A stretch of 64,000 nt of DNA, from NCBI GenBank assembly GCA_009733775.1, contig WOGZ01000004.1:124001-188000 (forward strand), read 5' to 3'. The notes below the pieces were generated by a model. The model searched no databases, was not told the DNA's origin, and saw only the letters and a list, made by a program, of their open reading frames with translations. This document shows positions 12,375-24,501 of the stretch, one piece after another (the stretch's first letter is position 1; each line of letters starts with the position of its first letter). The DNA comes from Alectoria sarmentosa (lineage: Eukaryota; Ascomycota; Lecanoromycetes; Lecanorales; Parmeliaceae). Position numbers and translations under genes: made by a program.

Positions 12375-12976
12375 CTCTGACAGGCCATTTTCTAGTGGTG
12401 CGCTAGCTCGAACTTGAGTTTGCGAGCTAGATAGTCAAGTCACGCTGTTTCCTAGTCCTTGCGATGGCGTAAACATGTAGCTAGCCTGAGCATCTCCAGC
12501 TGCCGCCGTTGGACCACAAAGACTGTTCACTCGTGACTTGGGGACTCACGGATAGGTAGAACGAGCGTGAGGTTGGTAGGCAATTGGACTAATGCACAGC
12601 ACTAGTGAGGTATATCAGAGTATACTGGCAATGCATGGTCGTCCAAAGGTTCGCTTACTTTCTAACACAGCATGTAACGTCTCAATCTAAGGTTACAATG
12701 ATGCAGAGCCATTCTCCATGGAGTTCTCATGTTAATCTGAAGACCACCCTGGTCTTTCGAGGCAGCTCTTCTCTCAGATTAAATTCTGAACTTTTCCTTT
12801 GTCTTCAAAACCACCGATCCGTTCAATCCAAAAATTCAGTAGCCAGACTGAATATCTCGCTGTTCGTACTCGTACACATACCATTATCCTTTTCGCACTG
12901 ACTTCTTCCCATCCGAACGTGAAACAGTCATCCGTGTCTATGGAGACGCCCTGGCCCATGTTCCTCTTTTGGCCCT
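12375..12976. other. Intergenic stretch
   Basis: Between the NACHT remnant and the 3' end of the rhodopsin-like gene. I find no P-loop or other trace of the missing N-terminal part of the remnant, and no convincing gene. Confidence 0.4.
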
Positions 12977-14305
12977 TCAAACATCTTGCACCACCTCAAC
13001 TGCGTGAGTATGAGGAACCCCCGTCTCGGTTTCATGATTTCCAAGGACTACGAATCTCCCGCCTCCTGTGTTCCGCCGCACAAATAGACCACCTTCGCTC
13101 CGTCTCCCGGGTGGCACGCTGTTTCTTGGATGCGAAATCAAGCATCCGCATGCTATATTGAAAAAGCCGTTGGAGGCTAGGTGGTTGAAATAAGGTTTCA
13201 ACGCGAGCGTACAGCTACATATGAGTCCGGTGTTTACTTCGAGGACCCTGTCGAAATATCAAACTCTGCATGAAGAGATAGAGAAAGGCTGACTTACATC
13301 CAAAGTAAATTTTTACCATCATACCATGTTTTGTCGGTCGCGTGGAACCTATGGAGCAGGAGGCCGTAACGAACGATGGCAACGACAAAGGCTCTGTTGG
13401 GCTGTTAAGATTCATGCCACGAGATGACTTCGTTGACCGTGGGCCCTTACATGGCTCCACTCATGAAAACGAGTGTGACGCCTATCTTGTCTTTCCGAGA
13501 TAGCTGCATCCGCCAGACCATTGGCAGAGGTAATACGAAGATGAAGAGATCAGAAATGCAGTTCATTGAACCGTAGGCATAGACCGCCTTGGTTAGGACA
13601 AGGCAGTGGCCGGGAGTCTTCGGCTTCCAGTACTTGTCGATCGGACTGCAGCCGAAGATCTGAGTCAAAAGGTTGCTGAATAGGTAGCCAAAGACGAAGA
13701 ACATGACTGTCCAGGTGGCATATCTGAAAATCTTTTCCACGCCAAAGAGCCGGAGGTAAAGAAGAAGAAGGGTGAACTTGTAGCCGAGTAAGCTGATGAG
13801 ATAGACGATTGAGGATATAAAGATCCACTGGTACGGGAGAATTGTTGGCAAGGTCTGAACAAATGCCGAGAATTCTGTACCTCGTTGTACGCAATGTAGC
13901 GATAAGGCGACATGTCGGTGACATGCCAACCAAAGCCATAATTCGATCCTAACGTTTGGTGAGCAAGGCTTACAGAGGAGGGACAAGAAGCACACCTAGT
14001 CCAACAAGAATACTGTAGGCTATGCAAAAGAGCTTTTCGAATCTCATGAGTGGGGGTGCAACAAGTAAAGGCCACCATAAGGAAGTAATTACCCAAGTAA
14101 CCAAGGCAGCATCTATGATGTATGAGAGCGAAGCCACAAGGAGACGGATCAGAGGTAGCTTACAGTCATCCCAGCCAGTCCAATGACTAACGAAGGTTCT
14201 GGTCCACACACGAATCCCCACAAACAGACTAGTGATAATGGGAATTACAATGCAAGCCACCACAATGGTATGCTGCTCGCTTGAGGGATCAGTATTGACA
14301 ACCAT
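12977..14305 (-). CDS. Rhodopsin-like seven-TM membrane protein (fungal type), first copy
   Basis: Seven exons: 14164-14305, 14093-14112, 13996-14032, 13881-13948, 13451-13827, 13298-13393, 12977-13247. All introns have GT-AG ends and the phases agree, giving 336 residues. Family landmarks appear in order: GIRVWTRTF and the GWDDY motif (completed across intron 1), a 37-base exon containing IAYSILVGLG, then WHVTDMSPYRYIAYNE, YLISLLGYKFTLLLLYLRLF, FGCSPIDKYW, SDLFIFVLPLPMVW, and at the C terminus EVNTGLICSC. These mark the large fungal rhodopsin-like family (PF20684 type). Its members are abundant, often lie in accessory regions, and have mostly unknown function; some resemble Pth11-type receptors. 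The 20-base second exon is unusually small but needed to keep frame. No retinal-binding function should be assumed. Confidence 0.85.
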
Positions 14306-16996
14306 TGTTGTGAAAGGGTGTATCAGAGAATGGGGGAAGGATATGGGAAACTCTGGTCTGGATCACGGACATTTATAGGTGAGAAGGCTCAGCTACAAAG
14401 AAGCATCATGGCGAGCGCTCTCTGGTCCAGCCCAGTTGACCAGCACAGAGCTGGGAGAGAAATGTGGGGGTTAAATCCGTACTGCGCAAGGCATAAGCAA
14501 TTGACGGATGTTCATGTCCACCATGCATGTAAGCCTTTTTCAGGATACAAACGCGGTGCAGCAATGGCGGTCTTATTGATTATGTGCTTAAAACCATCGG
14601 TCTAAAAGTAGCATTCCAGCCAGTAGGAGAATTATGTCGACGAAGCCGATAGACTTATCCCTTTTGCGTAATGGGACAGGTTGTATGCAAAGATTGAAGG
14701 AGAAGCGGTGCATGCTTACTGCATAAATGGTTTGTCATTGATGATCGGTATCGCCGCACCCAATCCCACCCCCACCTCACCCTTTCTTTAGGTGGTATAC
14801 ATAATCACAGCCTTGCGGAAACCCTCGTCCACCGCAATGAACTTTTTCTCAGGGGAGAGGGACTGATGGCTTTACGCCAGGAGAAGGTGAACAGCTTTTT
14901 CGCATTACTTGAACTTGTGAAATAACCTGACTAGAACGACAATGGCCACTGCAATACAATTAGATACATTTCCGAGTAATAGTCTCAAGACACCAAGAGG
15001 CTTGACGAAGTAGCTAACAACCAAACCACCCCGAAGGATATTTTGTACAAGTATGACGTTTGACTTGTTACTTCCATGTCTCGAATCCCCCATGCCTTAT
15101 TTTGAACCCGGGGAGACTTCTCAAAGGAACCGGCGCAAAGCGACGACTGATATAGTCGGAGATTCCAATGTTTTGAGGCCTGAGACCTGTCGTAGCACAG
15201 GCGACATCTTTGCTTGGGATTAGTTAGGGGGAAACGAGGCTTCATGAGCTACTACAGGCCATACTCTAGGGCGTACCGGGAGGAGAGGCATTGTGGAGGG
15301 TTCGGTACGGGTTGCAGATTGCTGGGAAATCAAATTTTGAAAGTCGATGTTGATGGCGCACCATATTCGTTGTATATCTCGGGCAATTCCTCTGGAGGCA
15401 TGTCTTTGTCTTAGATGCCGAGATGGCAAAAATCTGCGTCGACCTCATCCAATTTTTTCTTTGCTCTTTCAGCCCAAGATCTAGGTTTATGATCGAGATC
15501 CACTCTATCAACAATCATCTCAAACCCTTGTTTCTGAAAATTCAACCGCGGTGAACGAGAGCCTGTCTTTTCCTGCTAAGGCTTTCCGCCCCAAGCCACC
15601 CCACGACTTCCTGGCGTCCCTCCCTTAGGTACCAATACAGGTCTCCATTCCCGCTGATTTTTCCAGATGCAGGCTGCCGCGGAGAACACCCACACTGCGG
15701 CGCGGGGCACATTCATCCACAGTTTGTGCGCATGCGACTCTTCGCCGAGCGCGGCGCCCGCATGGTATGAATAGCACGCACCTCATAGTCGAGTGCTTTG
15801 CACTGTTCAATCACCAACCTCACAATAAAAGCATTGCATCGAGCCCAGTCCTCTCTTAGCGCATCGTACTAAGGAACGAAACCTGTGTCGAGGCGGTCGT
15901 CACGTGCCCATGGTGCGTGGGCAGGGCGGGCAGCATCCACCCAGCCATATCTGAATTTCGGGGCATCACAGGGAAGATCAGCACGCTGGAACTTATTTAG
16001 CAAGTCTCCCACGGTCCTGGCCTCATTTGACGGTGAGGGTCTTTGCGATTATGCAATAAGTATTTCGGCTAGCTTGGTGTGCCAAGCGGAATTGGCATAT
16101 GGGATTTGTGCCGTGATGCCATTGAAAGTCTACTACGTGAGATAGTGGGATTGGTCCACGATATGATCGGATTTGCGCTTCTGGTATGAGTCGATTGGGC
16201 TTGCGAGCCGGTCGACCGTGTCTGCGAGAGTGGCTCGGTCCTATAGATAGCATCTGATTGCGTTGAATGGGCGGTGGGCCGACGGCTGGCGTGCAAGGCT
16301 TAGGAAGTCTGGACGGATTTATGGCTGATGCAGCTGAGAGTTCATGGTTTGAAGGGAGAGTGCAATATAATGAGACTGGTACTCGAATGTAGAAGGATAG
16401 GTAGCATTGTGAGGAAGACGCCAGTGAGGTGAAGAAAAGAGAAGAGGCGATTTTGCCAGAGCGTAGAGTAGACCTAAAAGGCCAAGAGATAATCGATGCA
16501 ACAATCACAAGCGGTAATGTGAGTCATATCGAGTCTCGGAGTCAAGGGCAAGATTCCCTCTTTGAATTGACGTGAAAAGCACTTCCTGTATGTGGTCCAC
16601 GAGGAGACCTTCGTCCCTTGAGACTCTTTAGGGGAAGCTTCCCAATCTTACCCCGATCCAGATACGTTTTGTGCTTTGACCAGCCTTTGACATGGAATCT
16701 GACCTGCTTCTCTATGGCTACAACGGGAGGCAAAAGTCCCCCAAAATGTTTCATGCAGAGCGAGCAACGAAGCAAGAATCAAGGTCCGATGGTGAATATA
16801 ACGAATATGACTAGTAATACGCTAACGCTGGGGCAACGGCGCTTGTAATATAATCATACACCTGCCAAGCATAAATATTTTTGAATCATCTTTGGTTACT
16901 GATCATTTGATTGTCCTTCCCAAAGGCTCTGTGAAGTAGCTTTCGATACCAGGAGATGACCACTCACAAAAGGTCCGTCTTCCAAGCACTCCCTTC
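14306..16996. other. Large gene-free stretch (2.7 kb)
   Basis: The first 100 bases hold the promoter of the rhodopsin-like gene. The rest has only scattered short frames without domain motifs or consistent codon use. The longest (16023-16508, minus) does not look like a protein. I see no terminal inverted repeats, long direct repeats or transposase motifs, though a mutated mobile element would be hard to see by eye. Confidence 0.4.
14371..14377 (-). promoter_or_regulatory. TATA-like box of the first rhodopsin-like gene
   Basis: The minus strand reads TATAAAT here, about 65-70 bases upstream of the start codon at 14305. Position and sequence fit a TATA element; it has not been tested. Confidence 0.35.
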
Positions 16997-17858
16997 ATGA
17001 CCACGCACCATGGCGTCTCCTCCGCTCTTCGTCTTCTTCGCCGACCACCACCATCTGCCTCTTACCGCAGAAGCTTCAGTGCCTCTGGGCACTTGAAAGA
17101 GCATGAGGGAGAGCAAAACAATGCTCTTCCAAAGGGGTCCGACTACGACTATCGGAAACCAAGCTATGCAGCTCGGCGCAACTGTACGTTCCCCGGTTTT
17201 GAGCAACGTGTCGATGCTAACGACTTGGCTCACCGCAGTTCCTGCTCACATACGACACCTGATGCGCTCCACTCCGCACCCTCTCACCGTGATCATATCC
17301 CATCCGCCTCCCCGACAATTCCGAGACGATGCATCTGCCACGTCGGAGAACCAGCATAACGAACCGACAGCAGACCCCAAGGGGTTTCACCTGGACCAAA
17401 TACCCAAAGTCGCGGGCCTCCTCGTCTCCTCTTTCAATACTGTAACTCTGACTCCGAAAGCCTACGTATCTTTCAACGTCAGACTCCCCTCGAGTACTTA
17501 CTCCGCCATCGAGGCATCGAACGAGTTCACCGCCAGCGGTCTAATAGATGCTCGAGTCGCCGACACCTTTGTGAAGCGCAAGTTGACGCTGAGAGAATTT
17601 TGGGCGGGCAATGCCTGGCATGATTTGGTGGAGATGGATGGTCGCTTGAAGGAGGGTAAGGGCGGAACGTGGTGGATGCGGTGTCGGCTTTCGAGAGACA
17701 AGTGTACCGTGGTTGGAGACCATATGGTCGTCGTGGCGAAAGTTGTTGAGGCCGGTGGCTACGAGGGTGGAGAGGGTATAGGTTTGGTTTATGCCGAAGG
17801 AGAATACCGGAGGGTTGGGGAGATCGTGAACATGAACGAAGAGAAGGGCAATCATTGA
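16997..17858 (+). CDS. Flavin reductase-like (FMN-binding split-barrel) protein, mitochondrial
   Basis: Two exons, 16997-17183 and 17239-17858, give 268 residues. The intron is 55 bases long with a GATGCTAACGAC branch site and CCGCAG acceptor; phases agree. The N terminus (MTTHHGVSSALRLLRRPPPS, then SYRRSFSASG) is a good mitochondrial presequence. The body has the flavin reductase-like pattern: IRHLMRSTPHPLTVII, VAGLLVSSFNTVTLTPKAYV, and a late LVYAEGEYRRVGE. Proteins of this fold bind FMN and often act as NAD(P)H:flavin oxidoreductases. The substrate of this fungal subfamily is not established. It is convergent with the small basic-protein gene at 18003-18464. Confidence 0.85.
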
Positions 17859-18002
17859 AGAGAAGATTGGTTTTGAAAGGCTGTCTTTGCCGCTAACCGA
17901 ACATCATAACTTTCGAATTACGCCCCTAATCCTGCCTACTGGAAGGACAACATATCAGGCTCTTTCATCCAGCTACGCCTAATAGCATCTCCAATCTGCT
18001 GC

Positions 18003-18464
18003 TCAGGTGATCCTTGATGGCTTCTGTCTTTGCCTGTTCAGCCTGCTCTCAACGAATTTTCCAGCCTTTGCTCTCTTCTCCTTGTTTTTCCTTCGCTTCT
18101 CAACACCATCGCGCCTATCTAAACGCTTGCCTTCAAGCTCAAGCTTCTTAGCATCTACTTCCACTCTCAAAATAGCCGCACCGTCTGGATCCAGCAATTT
18201 GACCCTCATTCCCTCCGCCATCTCAATCTTCTTCGCTGCAGTCCATCTGGCAGCCTGGATTTCAGAAAACTTCGTGAGAGCCGAACTATCCGCCAAGATG
18301 ACATTGACGTGCTCTAGAGTGAGGATACGTAGCTGTAAGAACGGTTGAGCATCTTGCTGGATGCAACACCTATTATGGTCGTGCACTGGATTTAACGCAT
18401 TGCAGGGATCAAGCTACTACTCAAGGCACACAGGCAGCGTCTGTATACCCCGCAGCGCCTTCAT
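18003..18464 (-). CDS. Small basic hypothetical protein, probably mitochondrial
   Basis: Proposed two-exon gene, 18432-18464 and 18003-18332, about 120 residues. The intron begins GTGTGCC and ends TTCTTACAG; removing it excludes two in-frame stops and keeps frame. The product starts MKALRGIQTLP and continues LRILTLEHVNVILADSSAL, then KLLDPDGAAILRVEVDAKKL, and ends with a very basic segment (RRKNKEKRAKAGK). I do not recognise the family. The short presequence-like start and basic tail suggest a mitochondrial or nucleic-acid-binding protein, but this is inference. Exon 2 composition looks coding; exon 1 is less certain. Confidence 0.45.
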
Positions 18465-18494
18465 GCGCGAGGGTTCGCATGTGATAGTCCAAGC

Positions 18495-19119
18495 CTAATG
18501 ATCAGTGACTCGATCTGCCCAGCCAGTAGTAGGGTCTTGGCAAGGATCCCCGACTAATCTGCTGAGATGCAGGTACTTCAATTTGTGCAACTGACCTAGA
18601 TTGAAGCTCGAGAAGAATTTCCCAAAGGACACCGGGTCCTCGGACGACAAGGTGTTGGTAGTCCAAAGAATCGTGATGGGCCTGTTCATATAAGTGACGA
18701 CAGACTCCCAGGACTGCGAGGTTAAATTTCTGGTTTGGGTGGATTTTAGACCTGATTTCCCGAAGGTGAAGTGGCATGTCTGATGGCGAACTGCGCAGCA
18801 GGCAACACGAATTTCGGCAGAATCGGATGATGGGACAGCGCTGTAGCCCTGGGTTACTTGAGCTCAGGCATTCGTCGTAAGCTTTGCCGTAGAGACGGCA
18901 GAAGGCCTTCCGAGCGCCATAGATTCCGAGTTCGTCCATGCATGTATAGATGATGAAGGGCGAGAGCAGGGGCAAGAGGCCCGAGTGTGATACGAGAGGG
19001 GGTTTGAGTTGCCTAAGAATTGGCAGTAAGCAAAGGATGTCTTGAGTAAGTGCCTTGTACAAACAACGGTGCTGATGATGATTTCTCAACACAAGAGCGA
19101 CGTGATTTTTCTTATTCAC
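18495..19119 (-). pseudogene. Frameshifted F-box/DUF7730-like remnant
   Basis: The minus strand encodes HPNQKFNLAVLGVCRHLYEQA and then, one base out of frame near 18680, ITILWTTNTLSSEDPVSF followed by FNLGQLHKLKYLHLSRLV. Together these form the pattern of a common fungal family (2EXR/DUF7730/F-box-like) in which LAILGVCRQLYEEA is followed by LW..NTF.FEDP. Both halves are well conserved but lie in different frames, with no plausible intron between them. The region upstream of about 18850 is less recognisable. This looks like one of the many decayed family copies found in fungal genomes; a sequencing error in an intact gene cannot be excluded. Confidence 0.45.
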
Positions 19120-19460
19120 TCCATGAATGGCGCACGTACCCTGTCGGTGATTTACTGGAAATTAGATACCGCTGATTGAGTGGCACCTTTCCGTCTCGCT
19201 CATCAGACAAGAGTTGTAGATCTCAAAAAGTGACTGGATATGGGAGCAACGAAGTGAATTGACATAGTTGTGAGAAGCCGGCGTTCAGCGGCAGAACGCA
19301 TCGGTTGAATCCTTTTTGCATGGGCGAGACACGACTACTTATGGGTGGACCTCGTCATCATACCATCCGCTCCTAAGGTGTTGAGCCTGCGTGAAGACTG
19401 GTGTCTGGGAAAGCAGATCATAGCAGATCATATATGATAATCTTCTGAATCTTGAAACGA
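19120..19460. other. Intergenic stretch
   Basis: About 340 bases between the F-box-like remnant and the stop codon of afi1. Nothing recognisable. Confidence 0.4.
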
Positions 19461-22047
19461 TCAGCCAGCCCTTCCCAAACCCGCTCTCACCCTAGCGTCC
19501 AAACCCAAGCCTGTCCCATTCTCCACAGGACTGTCTCCTGAATCACTGCCTTTCATACTCTCCCTCTTGGCCCTGAAGAAAGCCAATTTCGCAAACCGGC
19601 CGAGCTGAGCCCAGAAGTGTTGACCGGCTTCATGGCCTATCATCCGCTCCAACAGCTCAACTGTGGCCGCTCTAACCTTGGCATTGGGATGGAAAAGCCC
19701 TAGGCTGATGTAGAACAGACCAGCGTTACTCTCCGGCGCCACACACAACAGCTGGCACACTTCGTCATACGTCTTCACCGAAGCCGAAAGCGCAAGGTAG
19801 ATAGCAGCGCTTTCGTCATGGCTGAGTTTCAAGCTCCGAAGACGGTCGTGCTGATGAGCGAGGTCCAGCGAACGGATCGGTCTACGTTCCCACATTGCAG
19901 CAAGATCTTGTATGAAGGCGTAATAACTGCGCGTGTTGCGCCAGCCTTCAATCCGCCAAACATTAGCCCCTAGTTCACGAGCTTTTGCGGCATCATCGGG
20001 CCAGACGTATCCATGGCCGCGGACACCGTGAGCGCCGGCGTCAGCTTCCGAGGCTCCAATATCTAGTGCGGAAGCGCCGTACACTGATTCCTCGAAGGCA
20101 GCAGCAATCCGTGTGAATTTAACGATGTAGTCTTTCCACTTGGATCGGATAGCTGATTCACCATGTCGGGAGCTGATGCTGCGGACCATGTCCTCGATGA
20201 AAGCAGTATCACCATTTGGATCGCCGTTCGAGGCCAGTGAAGAGGCGGCCGAACCTACTCCGTTGGCATTCGGTGCGTAAAGTGGATTCTGCTGCTGGAA
20301 GTAGACGAGACCATCTGTTATGCCAGCGTTTTCAATGCGGCTACTGACCTTCATTCGGCCTGTAGGAACATCGCAGAGAAGATCCCACCACTCGGGGTGA
20401 TTGGCGAAGGTTGGGTTTGTGACACCAGCGATAAATCCAGGGACGTTGAGTAAGTCGTCTATCTTGGTGAGGTCTGTGTAGGGGAATGCATGACGTGTGA
20501 AGCCTCGCAAGACTCCTCCAGACGCCAATGCGCATGCACCGAGGACGGCTTCAGCAACTTCACCAGAAGGTCGATTGTGACCTAAAAAGATGACACGCTT
20601 CTGGGTAAGTAATGCATTAACAAGAACAATAATTGGATGGGTATAGGCGCCGCTAGTAGTCAAATGAGGATGTAGTGCGAAAGGCTGAGGTGTAGAGGTG
20701 TGGGGAGCTGAAAAGGTCTGGATCAGCTTTATGAGAGAGAAGTCGCCAACAGTTTCCGGTGAAACACCAGAGGGTACTTTGATTGGGACGGGGATCTGAT
20801 TGTACACAACCCTGGACTCGAATTCGTGTGTATCCCTGGGAAGATTGTATCGCGGTCGATGACCAACAATATCCGGGGAGGATTTCGACGGTAAGGATTT
20901 TGATGGCGAGGATTTTGATGGTGAGTCTGGTGATGGTGTTGCATCATTTTTTGCCTCCTCCGCAAGACGTTGTTGTATCATGTGATCAAATTTTTCAACG
21001 AATAGATCTTTGGTATCGCTCGCTAGCAGAATATGTCGTTCAAGCATAGACAGTCGTGGCATTAGGGATAAGTCCATGGAATTAACTGCGTTGTATAAAT
21101 GTTCTAATGTCTCCGGAAACGGCGATTTAAAATATTCCTCGAGGGCTAACAATAAAAGTGGCTTCAAACTCCGTCAGCTTCTGCACGAAATCTTTTCGAG
21201 CGCCAGGAGGTAACAAAAAGGGTTCTGTACCTTATAGATGTGAAGAAATGGGTGCCGCGTACAAATCGCCATTGCTTTTACTACTGCACCTCTGCCAGAA
21301 ACATGGGTTAAAAACGCACGTCTTTGCTTCAAACTGGGCAGGCACACACCTTCTCGCTGATGCGTCATGTTTGGTGTTTACTAGATTCAGAACATAGATC
21401 AATGGCGGTCCTTCTCCTCCTTCTACATCGTCATCGTCTTCTTCCCCACCAGGCTCTGCTGTATTCGCCCCGCTACCCACATCAGTGATGCTTTGTGCAC
21501 CATCAACACTTTCTGAACTATCTTCCGTAGCTGCTTTGTTCTCTGCATCGTCGCCTTCTATCCCCTCCTCCTCTTCACTTGTGTCTTTGTGCAAAAAGAA
21601 AATCGTCCAATCCTCCTTTCTGTTGTGAACTTGGTCCGGCAACATGAGCTCCGCAAGCATGTTCTCGTCACCGCTGATTGCTCCTGGATATTGATGTTCC
21701 ATGATTGGCCCCTGGTCGACATGGAACGATGCAACAAGGATGTACTCAACGTGTTTTTCTGTCGTATCTGCCGGATATTGCGATCTTAGCTTCCTTGCTG
21801 GCCGTGACATACCCTTGCGCTGGGGTTTCGGCTTGGTCGAAGAAGGGGTCGATGGGGTCCGTGAGCTGCTACTGAGGGACTCCCGGTGCGGCAGAGGGGG
21901 AGCGGTGCCTGTGCCATTGCGTATAGAAGGGTTGGACGTTGTTCGAGTAGACGGAAAGGAGGACAGGGAGGTCTGACGTTTAAGAAGCGTGCTTGCACTA
22001 CCAGTAGTGCCGCTTGTAGAAGGTCGATAGGAGAGGACGGAGGTCAT
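19461..22047 (-). CDS. afi1: Afi1-like DENN-domain protein (Arf3-interacting, polarity/vesicle traffic)
   Basis: Three exons: 21350-22047, 21231-21291 and 19461-21161. Introns of 58 and 69 bases have GT-AG ends, and the product is 819 residues. After a Ser-rich leader, residues around 95-150 carry VEYILVASFHVDQGPIMEHQ and MLAELMLPDQVHNRKEDWT, the Afi1 docking/uDENN signature. The second exon encodes AVVKAMAICTRHPFLHIYK. The third holds the SPA/cDENN region (LIKLIQTF, ILVNALLTQKRVIFLGHNRP). In yeast, Afi1 binds the GTPase Arf3 and polarises it at the plasma membrane. A run of near-identical SPSKSSPSKSLPSKSSP units (about 20877-20930) lies in the linker. Acidic low-complexity DDD/EEE tracts interrupt the N-terminal domain, as is common in fungal orthologues. 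Confidence 0.88.
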
Positions 22048-22986
22048 CTTGGGTGAATTGACAGGCAGAAGGGTGTCTCAAAGGATGTGTACAAGAAGAG
22101 AAGAGAAGCAGAGAAAAGAGAGATTCACGCAGCCATTACTTGAATCATGATCGATCAGCAAAAGAGGTCTGGCGGTCAGAAGGGAAGGGGCATATGCGTC
22201 GACTTGCAAACACTGGGATACAGATACCCAATTACAAGATGTTTCCTCATCACAGACGTATCAACAGATGACAAGAGAGGGAAATGGGGACAGCACCATT
22301 ATTCTTTTGTGCCACAGTTTCCCGTCCAGAGTTACATGGGACAATCGAGGGGCTTTTGGGACCTTCAACGACCCTTGCAGATCAGGGTTTCCCGGCCTCG
22401 CCAGCCCTAATCTGATACACTAAGGTAAGTAGATCGCGCTAAAGCTTAGAGCCAGGTTCGACACGTTACAAAATGTCATGCAAATGGACCCTGGCAGACG
22501 TAAAAAACGATTTCAACCCAATTTCTTTTGACGTAGGGAGATATTAGCTAGATACGGGAATCCCTTCATCAACTCAATAACGCAGCGCTCAAGCTTCCAA
22601 ATTCGAGGTTCTGGACTTGATGAGACAGTATTTCGTCTTTTTTTGCTGCACATACAAGACTAGGTATTTTCAAAATTTCTAGTCAAGACGTATGAAAGAA
22701 AGATGGGCCTCCCGTTTCATGGCCGACGATGTAGAATTACATATGCTTTCCAAAGTTGTGATGACCTATAGCAAACCACGCCGGTATCAGATATGTGCAT
22801 GTAAAATTCCGTTTCATACGAGGTCTCGCAGGATGATCCGATCACATGACCACTGTTTTATATACCAGTCAACTCGGTAGTGTTTTTATTCAGACTTGTT
22901 TCGTCTGCGAACAGCAACATTTGCAACTTTCAACATCACACCAAGCCCATCTTACAAATCCTGCCGTCCTTCCAGGAGATCTAAAG
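22048..22986. other. Intergenic stretch between afi1 and the O-methyltransferase gene
   Basis: The genes are divergent, so this 0.94 kb carries both promoters. It marks the left boundary of the accessory island. I see a TATA-like element near 22856 and no repeats or genes. Confidence 0.45.
22856..22865 (+). promoter_or_regulatory. TATA-like element upstream of the O-methyltransferase gene
   Basis: The sequence tttatatacc lies about 125 bases upstream of the chosen start codon at 22987, a reasonable position for a fungal core promoter with a short leader. Untested. Confidence 0.35.
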
Positions 22987-24501
22987 ATGACATCAACTCG
23001 GATTGCTGAGCTGGCAGTTCGAATAAAGGAAAACACCTTCAAAGTCGACGAATACATGCGCTGCAACGGCCTGCCCTCTCCAACGTTTGACGAAGATGGG
23101 CCCGTTGATTTCAAGATCCAATCTCGCGAAATCCAAGAAGCTCGCGCGATCGCCATTGATTCAACGCTTGAGCTCCACCAGCTTCTGCTTGGACCAGCGC
23201 TGTGTCTTCGCCCTGTGGTAAGCATGGTTCAGGAAGCGGCTCATTACTTTTGCTCATCTCTCTCGCTGATGTACCTCTTGAAAGTTGAACGGGACAAGTC
23301 TACAAGCCATCTACAGATATGACATTGCATCCAAAATCCCTATTCATGGCGAGGTGTCTTTCAAAGAACTGGCTCACAAATGCGGTCTCGACGAGATTCA
23401 TCTTCGGCGATTTCTACGCTTTGCTATGGTCTGGCATCGAGTCTTTCAAGAGCCCCGCAAGGGGTTTGTCGCGCATACCGCTGCCTCGCGAAAGCTTGTG
23501 GAAGATCCACTGGCACGAGCTGGGTTAGGCTATATGTTTGACGAGGTTTGGCAGTCTTTTGCACAGGTATATGCGCGCTTCAAAAGGCATTTCCCATTCA
23601 AACTTATCACTCTGGACAGACTCTTGAGGCTATGGATACCTTCCAAAGCGATGAGCCCAATAAAACGGTCCGTCTACCACAACTCATCCTGGCAAACTAT
23701 TAAGACAAGTTCTGTAGGGGTGGAATCTGTCGCAGCACACCGAGAAACCCACATGGGAATACTACGCATCGCATCCAGAAATGGCTAACCGTTTCGCAGC
23801 TTCAATGTCTTCATTCTCCGACAGTATTGGCGCATCCCCTTCATTTCTCGTCCAAGGCTACCCGTGGTCTTCAGTCGGAAATGGTCGAGGGACCGTTGTG
23901 GATGTGGGGGGATCCAGAGGCTTCCAATGTGTAGCCATTGCACAAAGCTTTCCCGATCTACACTTCGTGGTCCAAGATCTTCCCGACATGATTGATGGTG
24001 CAAAGAATGCAGTACCTACTAATGTCGAGGCAAGGATAAGTTTTATGGAACATGATTTCTTCACCGAGCAGCCCGTCAGCGCCGATATCTATCTCTTCCG
24101 CATCATCTTCCATAATTGGTCAGATGCGAATGTGATCAAGATACTGAAAGCTACTGTTCCGGCCATGCAGTCTGGTGCTCGCGTCGTTGTGAACGACTAC
24201 CTCATTCCGGAGCCTGGGATACTGCCACCGATCAGGGAAAGAGAGGTCCGGTATGTATTTCTCGTCTTTTCTATGGCTACGCGCTCCCCCTTTTCCCCTT
24301 TTTCGACATGTCCTGTATGTCTGCCAACTGATGTGAAACAGAGCGATGGACATGATCATGCTCAGCTTATTCAATTCTCGAGAACGAGAGAAGGAAGATT
24401 GGCAGAGTATTTTCCAGCAAGCAGATGCCCGCTTCACAAACGTCAACGTCTGGGTCCCAGAAGGCGCAACACTTGCTATTATTGAGGCAACTTTAGAGTA
24501 A
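22987..24501 (+). CDS. SAM-dependent O-methyltransferase (fungal secondary-metabolism type)
   Basis: Five exons: 22987-23217, 23285-23566, 23620-23667, 23718-24250, 24342-24501. Every intron is GT-AG and all phases match, giving an intact 417-residue protein. An N-terminal winged-helix dimerisation region (YRYDIASKIPIHGEVSFKEL, CGLDEIHLRRFLRFAM) precedes the methyltransferase core. The SAM site is VVDVGGSRGFQ (about residues 247-257) and VVQDLPDMI; the catalytic His is in FRIIFHNWSD (about residue 319). This is the plant/fungal O-methyltransferase family that methylates hydroxyls of polyketides, peptides and aromatic products. The substrate cannot be deduced. Read without splicing, the gene looks broken; the small exon at 23620-23667 restores it. 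It opens the putative cluster with the secreted peptide, UstYa and P450 genes. Confidence 0.88.

Noticed and set aside
16023..16508. 161-codon frame on the minus strand
   Set aside because: Composition is not protein-like, no motif is present, and a shifted frame overlaps it equally well.
18007..18348. Plus-strand Ser/Phe-rich frame opposite the small basic protein
   Set aside because: Mirror image of the Lys/Glu-rich minus-strand frame; no start context and no domain.
20877..20930. Short repeat run that might suggest a microsatellite or array
   Set aside because: It encodes SPSKSSPSKSLPSKSSP in the afi1 frame and is best described as a coding low-complexity repeat.
23285..24501. Initial impression that the O-methyltransferase is a pseudogene
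   Set aside because: Frames break only if introns are ignored; four GT-AG introns with matching phases restore a complete protein.
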